Positions 15,980 to 21,338 of a DNA stretch of 21,338 nucleotides are shown piece by piece. The first letter of the stretch is position 1. The number at the start of each line of letters is the position of its first letter. Below the pieces are notes generated by a model. It had not been told where the DNA came from, searched no databases, and saw only the letters and a list, made by a program, of their open reading frames with translations. Source of the DNA: CAYQQU01 sp964419545 (GTDB lineage Bacteria; Bacteroidota; Bacteroidia; Chitinophagales; Saprospiraceae); assembly GCA_964419545.1 (NCBI GenBank), contig CAYQQU010000085.1:1-21338 (forward strand). Reading direction: 5' to 3'. A program made the translations under genes and the position numbers.

Positions 15980-18900
15980 ACTTTCTGTCAAACCCTCGAT
16001 CCGCATCCGGTACAGGTACTTCGGCGTGTTATTGTAAAGTGCTTTGTACAGCACCAGCGCTTTGCTGCGGTGGTCGGTGCGTTCGGGGAGCAGCCGCGCG
16101 AGTTCGAAGTGTACGGCGGCCTCCTGCTCGCGGAAGATGTCATCGGAGAGGAGCGCGTACAGGCCGGTGATGGCGGGGCCGTTATCGTCATTGAGTATGT
16201 GGGCGCGGGCCTGCAGCAGTCGGGCTTCGAAAAGCAGGTCGGGATTGCCCAACGCATCGGCGAGGGCGAGCGCTTCTTCCACGACGGGCGCCAGCGCCTC
16301 GCGCTGGCCCAGCGTGACCAATACCACGCCTTTTTCCACCAGGCTGAACCCCAGCACCAGCTTATTGTTGATGGCGCGGGTCACCTCGATGGCCCGGTTG
16401 TAGTAGTGCAGCGAGCGGTCGTACTGCTGCGTGTAGAAAAAGATGTCGCCCAGCGTATTGACGGCTTTGGCGATGCCTTTCTGGTAGCCCAGCTCTTCGC
16501 AGAGCATCAGGTTTTTCTGCAGGTATTCGATGGCGCGGTGAAACTCGCCCCGGTAGCTGAGCAGCTCGCCGATGAGGCCGAGGGCGATGGCGATGCCTTG
16601 TTTGTCGCCCAGTTCTTCGCAGAGTTCCAGGTCGCGGCGGAAGTGCTCCATGGCCAGGTCGTAATTGCCTTGCCGTTCGTAGACGCTGCCGATGCAGCCG
16701 ATGGCGATGGAGGTGAGCTGTTTGTTGCCGAGTTCTTCGCTGAGCAGCAGGCCGCGGCGGTAGCTGTCCAGGGCTTTTTCGTAGTCTCCTTTTTCGAAGT
16801 GGACGATCCCGAGGTTGGTGTACAGCGAGGCCAGGCTTTGCTTGTCGTTTTGCCGCCGCGCTGCGCCGAGCTGTTCGGTAATGACCCGTATGCCCTTGTC
16901 GAACTGCCCCTGGTTCATGTAGGTCAGGCCGAGGTTGGCGACGACCTGTGCGTTGAAGGTGGGCGATTCGGAGGATTGCCACAGTTCGATGCTTTGTTCG
17001 AAATGGGCGCGGGCGCCGTCGTAGTCTCCCTGCCGGAAATACAGGTTGCCGAGGTTGCCGTACACCTTGGAGATGCCGAGCCGGTCGTCGATCGATTCCA
17101 GGAGGCGAACGGCCGTTTGCAGGTACTTCATGGCTTCGGGGTAGTTGCCGCGCAGCATGAGGAGGTGTCCGAGGTGGTTATTGGCCTGGCCGATGAGCAG
17201 CGCGTCGCGCGATTTTTTGGCGAGGCGGAGGGCTTGGGTGTAGGCGGCCTCGCATTCGTCCCATTTGCCGATGAGTTCGAGCACCCGCCCGCGGTTGAGG
17301 TGGGTGTGGATCTGGCGATTGACGTCGGTCTGGTCGCCCAGCTTTTGCAGCAGCTTTTCGTAATAGTCGAGGGCCCGCTGGTTCTGGTAGTTGCGCCGGG
17401 CGTAGTCGGCGGCTTTGCGGAGGTATTCGCAGGTCTTGTCGAATACGTTGGCCTGCTCGTAGTGGAAAGCCAGGTCGACGTAGCGCTCTTCCAGCTGGCC
17501 GGCGTAGAGCTTCTCGATCGCTTCGGCGATCAGCTGGTGCAACTGTTGCAGGCGCGTGCGCAGCTGCATGCTGTAGGCGGCTTCGCGCAGCAGGGAATGC
17601 CGGAAGATGTAGCGCAGCTCGCTCATCGCCTGCCAGATCTGACCCTGTTCGGCCGTTTTGATCTGTTCGCGCAGCAAGGTAGCCGAGTGGCCGTTGGAAT
17701 TGCTGAACTCCTCCTGGGTGCGCATTACTTCCGAGAGCACCGGCACCTCGAATTCGCGGCCGATCACGGCGGCGGCCTTCACCGTTTCTTTCACCAGCTT
17801 GGACAGGCGGTCGATGCGGGCCGTCAGGATGGCGTTGATGGAGCCCGACAGCTTGATGTCTTTATCCTTGATGGTCCAGGCGTCGGCCTCGTAGACCAGC
17901 AGGTTGCGTTCGGCGAAGTATTCCAGCAACTGTTCCAGGTAGAACGGGTTGCCGTTGGTAGCGCGCAGCAGCTGCTCGTAGAACTCCTGGCTGATCCGGT
18001 CGTGCAGAAAAGATTCGGCCATGTGGCGCACCGCTTCGGGCTGCAGGATGTTGAGGTTGATCTCGAGCCGGGGCGCGCCCAGCTGTGTCAAGGCAGCCGG
18101 AGACAGCAGTTCGGGCCGGGCCCCGTCGTCGGTATACCTGGAGGTGATGAGCAGCAAAATGGGATAACGCGGGAAGTGACGGGAAAACTCCCTGAGCAGT
18201 TCCCGCGAGTTTTCGTCGATCCAGTGGCCGTCTTCGATGCAAATGACGATGGGGTGGAGCACCGATTCGGCGAGGAACAGGTTGATGATCGACTGCAGGG
18301 TATTTTCGTAACGCCCCCGGGCGTCGAGCTGTTCCCAGATCGAGTCGGGATAGTGGATGCCCAGCAGGGCGGCCAGTACGGGTTTGGTGCGTTGCAGTTC
18401 CCGCTTGATGGCGGGCGCTTCGCGGTAGTTGGCGTGGTCCAGCGCTTCGTGTAGTTCGGCGAAGATGAGTTCGAACTTACCCCGGTTATCGGCATTGGTG
18501 CCGTCGGGCGACTGCCCGAAGTAGTTTTTTAGAAAATACAGAAAAGGATTAAAGGGTTTGCGCAGGATCTGGTCGGCCTGGCAGGTATGCCATTCGGCGA
18601 CCGATTCGATGGTCAGGGCGCGGTTGAATTCGTGGATCAGGCGGCTTTTGCCGATACCGGCTTCTCCGTAAATCACCGCTACCCCGGTGGGCTGCCCGTC
18701 GAAGAGCGGTTCGGAAAAATCGAAAAGTTTTTTGATCTCCTCGTCGCGCCCGACCATGCGGCCGCTGAACGAAGCGCGGCTCTGGAAGCTGCGGCCCAGC
18801 AGCTTGAAGGTCGGCACGTTGCCGTCGATGCCTTTGTATTTGATGTCGCCCCGGTGGTGAAAGCGGAAGTTCCGGTTTTTTTGGATTTCGGAATCGACGA

Positions 18901-19999
18901 GCACCTCTCCCCAGTCGGCGAAGGTCATCAGGCGCGCCGCCAGGTTGACGCGATTGCCGACGGCGGCGTACTGGCAGCGCTCCTGGCCGCCGACGAAACC
19001 GGTGTAGGCGGTGCCGAGGGTGGCGCCGATGCGATATTTCAGCGGCGACTGTTCCTGGAGGGGGCGCAGTTCGTCGCGCAGCGAATAGATGAACTCGAGG
19101 CCGCGGTCGATGCTGTTCTCAAAAGAAACCGGCGCGCCGAAGAAGCCGACCATCACGCCGCCCTTATCGCCGAAATCGATCTCTTTGAAATAGCCCGAGA
19201 AGTTGTTGATCTGGTTGATCACCACGGTCGCCAGCCGGTCGAGCAAATGGTGGTCTTCGATGCCGGAAAAGGAAAGAAAGATGGTGACGACAGTGCGAAA
19301 CTCCCCTTCGTGGTCGTAGTCGGCCACGGCTTCGGGCAGGAATCGGCGCACCACTTCTTCGTCGAGGGGCGGCAGGTTGGCGGACACCAGTTTGACGCCC
19401 TCCCGGGAAATCTTATCGAGCAGGCGGAAAAAGCCCGGTTCGATCTCTTCGTATTCGAAAGGAATGGGATCGAGCAACTGCAGCAGCGCCTGGTCGAAGA
19501 CGATGTCTTCGTCGCTGGCCAAGGTCTGGCATTCGGCGCAATGGTCGATGGGCGCTCCCCGGAAATAGAACGACCGGTGCTGCTGGCCGACGACGCCCCA
19601 CTGCACCCGCCCGTAGGATAGGCCTATTTTCATGCCGATCTGGAATTCGCCGAAGTGGAATTCGCGGTCGGCAAACAAGTCGCGCATCAGGCCGGCGGTC
19701 TGCAAATAGTCCATCGCCGTGATGGGCGCGCCGGCCGTCGGGAAAATGGCGGTAAAAGCATCGCCGGCAAAATAAGGAATGAAACCGCCCCGCGCGTAAA
19801 CCAGATTGACCAACGGCTCGAAGATCTCATTGAGAATGATAGACAGCTCCTCCGCACCCCGCGTGCCCCGCTGCATGAGCGATTCGGTGAGGGGGGTGAA
19901 ACCGGATAGGTCGATGAACATGGTGAAAGCCTGGATATGACCTTCCGACCGGCCGGCGAGCAACTGATCCGGTATAAAATGTGGAATGAGATGCTTCAC
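15977..19999 (-). CDS. Soluble adenylyl cyclase-like protein: tandem class III cyclase domains, STAND-type ATPase, TPR array
   Basis: This is a 1340-residue predicted cytosolic signalling protein making cyclic nucleotide (probably cAMP). Domain C1 (about 22-200) has FIDLSGFT (Asp30) and FAGDAF (Asp80), the two metal aspartates, but lacks the Asn/Arg pair. Domain C2 (about 235-400) lacks the first metal Asp (FLSFSGI) but keeps Lys272 and VNLAAR (Asn352, Arg356). Together they could build one active site, as in mammalian ADCY10. A P-loop ATPase follows, with Walker A GEAGIGKS (445-452) and Walker B IVICIED (584-590). TPR repeats occupy about 870-1320, including three close 40-residue copies (the EELG repeats, 120-bp period, near 16490-16850). 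Residues matching the bicarbonate-binding Lys95 and Arg176 of ADCY10 are Tyr76 and Ala155. The start is GTG; an in-frame stop lies about 40 nt upstream. Confidence 0.9.
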   Translation of the reverse strand: MKHLIPHFIPDQLLAGRSEGHIQAFTMFIDLSGFTPLTESLMQRGTRGAEELSIILNEIFEPLVNLVYARGGFIPYFAGDAFTAIFPTAGAPITAMDYLQTAGLMRDLFADREFHFGEFQIGMKIGLSYGRVQWGVVGQQHRSFYFRGAPIDHCAECQTLASDEDIVFDQALLQLLDPIPFEYEEIEPGFFRLLDKISREGVKLVSANLPPLDEEVVRRFLPEAVADYDHEGEFRTVVTIFLSFSGIEDHHLLDRLATVVINQINNFSGYFKEIDFGDKGGVMVGFFGAPVSFENSIDRGLEFIYSLRDELRPLQEQSPLKYRIGATLGTAYTGFVGGQERCQYAAVGNRVNLAARLMTFADWGEVLVDSEIQKNRNFRFHHRGDIKYKGIDGNVPTFKLLGRSFQSRASFSGRMVGRDEEIKKLFDFSEPLFDGQPTGVAVIYGEAGIGKSRLIHEFNRALTIESVAEWHTCQADQILRKPFNPFLYFLKNYFGQSPDGTNADNRGKFELIFAELHEALDHANYREAPAIKRELQRTKPVLAALLGIHYPDSIWEQLDARGRYENTLQSIINLFLAESVLHPIVICIEDGHWIDENSRELLREFSRHFPRYPILLLITSRYTDDGARPELLSPAALTQLGAPRLEINLNILQPEAVRHMAESFLHDRISQEFYEQLLRATNGNPFYLEQLLEYFAERNLLVYEADAWTIKDKDIKLSGSINAILTARIDRLSKLVKETVKAAAVIGREFEVPVLSEVMRTQEEFSNSNGHSATLLREQIKTAEQGQIWQAMSELRYIFRHSLLREAAYSMQLRTRLQQLHQLIAEAIEKLYAGQLEERYVDLAFHYEQANVFDKTCEYLRKAADYARRNYQNQRALDYYEKLLQKLGDQTDVNRQIHTHLNRGRVLELIGKWDECEAAYTQALRLAKKSRDALLIGQANNHLGHLLMLRGNYPEAMKYLQTAVRLLESIDDRLGISKVYGNLGNLYFRQGDYDGARAHFEQSIELWQSSESPTFNAQVVANLGLTYMNQGQFDKGIRVITEQLGAARRQNDKQSLASLYTNLGIVHFEKGDYEKALDSYRRGLLLSEELGNKQLTSIAIGCIGSVYERQGNYDLAMEHFRRDLELCEELGDKQGIAIALGLIGELLSYRGEFHRAIEYLQKNLMLCEELGYQKGIAKAVNTLGDIFFYTQQYDRSLHYYNRAIEVTRAINNKLVLGFSLVEKGVVLVTLGQREALAPVVEEALALADALGNPDLLFEARLLQARAHILNDDNGPAITGLYALLSDDIFREQEAAVHFELARLLPERTDHRSKALVLYKALYNNTPKYLYRMRIEGLTES

Positions 20000-20281
20000 A
20001 AAGGCGTTTGGTGTTGTATCTGAAATTTACAAAAATGTTTGCATCCAGGAACAGCCGAGGGCAAAGATAGTTTTTCCTGAGGTTCACTGCATGACGCCCA
20101 CTTAGTTATTAGCCCGGCGCAACCCGTCAATCGACGACCGCTCCCGCTTGGCCTATTTTTATTGCGGGCCGGAGCAACCTTTTGTATCTTGAAAGGTCTT
20201 TAATGCAGTCGCCGCTTCCGGGGGCAGAGCGCCTGGTCGGCCCCTCTGCAAAGCTTTTCGCTCGGAAGAAAACACCCGGAA
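20000..20281. promoter_or_regulatory. Divergent intergenic region of the cyclase and DUF5916 genes
   Basis: This 282-bp gap lies between outward-facing starts. On the minus strand a canonical -7 element lies at 20062-20069. On the plus strand the best candidate for the DUF5916 gene is TTTGTATCTTGAAAG near 20180-20195, an imperfect -7 match with a leader of about 90 nt. No further gene is convincing. Confidence 0.4.
20062..20069 (-). promoter_or_regulatory. Bacteroidota-type -7 element for the cyclase gene
   Basis: TATCTTTG on the minus strand is a full match to TAnnTTTG. Transcription would begin near 20056, giving a leader of about 57 nt before the GTG start. No exact -33 TTTG is present at the right distance. 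Confidence 0.55.
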
Positions 20282-21310
20282 ATGAGAATAATTCTCGCCT
20301 CAGTCACCGTGATCCTGAGCTTGCTCTCGCATCACGGATCGGCTCAAAACCCGCCGCTGGACGTCGCCAAGAAGCGCGTCCAGGCACAGCGCATCCGGCA
20401 AACCATTCAACTCGACGGATTGCTCGACGAGGAGGCGTGGCTGAATGCCCCGCCGGCAACGGGCTTCCTTCAGCTGGAGCCGCGGCCCGGAGAACCGGCT
20501 TCCCGGCGCACCGAAGTGCGGGTGCTCTACGACGATGTCGGGCTGTACGTCGGCGCGCGCCTGTTCGACGAACCGGACAGCATCCTCATGGAGCTATCCG
20601 AGCGCGATGATTTCGGGAATACCGACTGGTTCGGCCTGTTTATCGATTCTTATCGCGACGGGATCAACGGGGTCAGCTTCATCGTAACGCCGGCCAACGT
20701 TCAGTTCGACGCCAAATACTCCACTTTCGGGGAAGACGAAAACTGGGACGCCGTCTGGGAAAGCCGCACCAGCATCAATGCCGAAGGCTGGGTAGCGGAG
20801 TTGCACATCCCGTATTCCGCCATCCGCTTTCCCAAGACCAACGAACAGACCTGGCACATCAATTTCGGACGCCTCATCCAGCGCAGCCAGCAAAAGAGCT
20901 TTTGGAGTAAGATCGACCCCCAGCAGCAGGGCTTGCTCAACCAGTCGGGCTACCTCACCGGCATTTCCGGTATCCAGTCGCCTGTCCGCCTCCAGGCCAC
21001 GCCTTTCCTGGCCGTCTACGGAGAAGTACACCACGACGCGGCCGAAAACCCGCCAAACAGCTGGGGGCGCTCCATCAACGGCGGCATGGACATCAAGTAC
21101 GGGATCAACGACGCCTTTACGCTCGACATGACCCTGATCCCCGATTTCGGCGAGGCGCGCTCCGACAACCAGGTGCTCAACCTTTCGCCTTTCGAGGTCC
21201 GGTTCGACGAAAACCTGGCTTTCTTCACCGAAGGCGCCGAACTGTTCAACAAAGGCGGCCTCTTCTACTCCCGCCGCATCGGAGGGCTACCCCGAAGGGC
21301 AGACGCATAA
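20282..21310 (+). CDS. DUF5916 family outer-membrane protein with CBM9-like N-terminus, apparently truncated
   Basis: This is an exported protein of the Bacteroidota DUF5916 family, of unknown function. A Sec signal peptide (1-21, cut after GSA) is followed by a CBM9-like beta-sandwich (about 30-210) with IQLDGLLDEEAW, TEVRVLYDDVGLYVGARLFD and GWVAELHIPYSAIRF. After that come the first strands of the DUF5916 region (LTLDMTLIPDFGEA-like and FFTEGAELFNKGGLFYSRRIGG). Family members usually run to about 700-850 residues with a C-terminal barrel. This one stops after only 342, just past the SRRIGG motif, with an unrelated-looking tail (LPRRADA). A frameshift, a genuine truncation or an assembly join at the window edge could explain it. 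The frame two bases on stays open to the end of the window. Confidence 0.85.
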   Translation: MRIILASVTVILSLLSHHGSAQNPPLDVAKKRVQAQRIRQTIQLDGLLDEEAWLNAPPATGFLQLEPRPGEPASRRTEVRVLYDDVGLYVGARLFDEPDSILMELSERDDFGNTDWFGLFIDSYRDGINGVSFIVTPANVQFDAKYSTFGEDENWDAVWESRTSINAEGWVAELHIPYSAIRFPKTNEQTWHINFGRLIQRSQQKSFWSKIDPQQQGLLNQSGYLTGISGIQSPVRLQATPFLAVYGEVHHDAAENPPNSWGRSINGGMDIKYGINDAFTLDMTLIPDFGEARSDNQVLNLSPFEVRFDENLAFFTEGAELFNKGGLFYSRRIGGLPRRADA

Positions 21311-21338
21311 AACCGCCAAATAAAAACAAAGCATTAGC

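Noticed and set aside
16070..18454. 794-codon plus-strand frame opposite the cyclase TPR/ATPase region
   Set aside because: It is antisense to conserved P-loop and TPR sequence, and its composition is typical of high-GC shadow frames.

Overview
The window looks like chromosomal, high-GC Bacteroidota DNA, probably of the Saprospiria/Lewinella type (inference). The reasons are TAnnTTTG-like -7 promoter elements, A-rich leaders without clear Shine-Dalgarno sites, a DUF5916 protein, and a large metalloprotease/TolB-propeller/outer-membrane barrel protein. I see no tRNA, rRNA, insertion sequence, phage gene or CRISPR array.

Layout. 1-220: non-coding, with a hairpin behind the first gene. 221-2356 (-): methylmalonyl-CoA mutase large subunit. 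2525-3763 (+): a half-size M16 zinc peptidase with a GTG start, divergent from the mutase. 3764-4031: a regulatory region with a 44-bp dyad and a sigma-54-type promoter. 4032-4955 (+): two Hsp20 small heat-shock proteins, closed by an intrinsic terminator. 5085-5314: a 9-bp minisatellite between convergent genes. 5364-7109 (-): a secreted M14 carboxypeptidase, divergent from 7342-10530 (+), the protease-propeller-barrel protein. 10545-10580: a hairpin between that gene and a convergent ROK sugar kinase (10589-11509, -). 11510-11968: non-coding, possibly with a degenerate dispersed element. 11969-14658 (+): a cytosolic esterase with an AMPK/CBM48-like N-terminal domain, then an M17 leucyl aminopeptidase. 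14742-15959 (+): an orphan ATP-grasp enzyme. 15977-19999 (-): a 1340-residue adenylyl cyclase-like signalling protein. 20282-21310 (+): a DUF5916 outer-membrane protein that stops early near the window edge.

How the genes relate. The theme is housekeeping and stress/proteostasis: two Hsp20 chaperones, four peptidase-type proteins (M16, M14, a gluzincin-barrel fusion, M17), propionyl-/succinyl-CoA metabolism, and sugar phosphorylation. It is a mosaic of short transcription units rather than one obvious system.

The most notable items are three. First, the cyclase has the layout of mammalian soluble adenylyl cyclase (C1-C2-P-loop ATPase-TPR), with catalytic residues split between the two cyclase domains but the bicarbonate-site residues replaced. 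Second, the Hsp20 pair has a -24/-12 promoter beneath a long palindrome. Third, a 9-bp minisatellite is open in all three forward frames. No clearly new defence or mobile system is visible.
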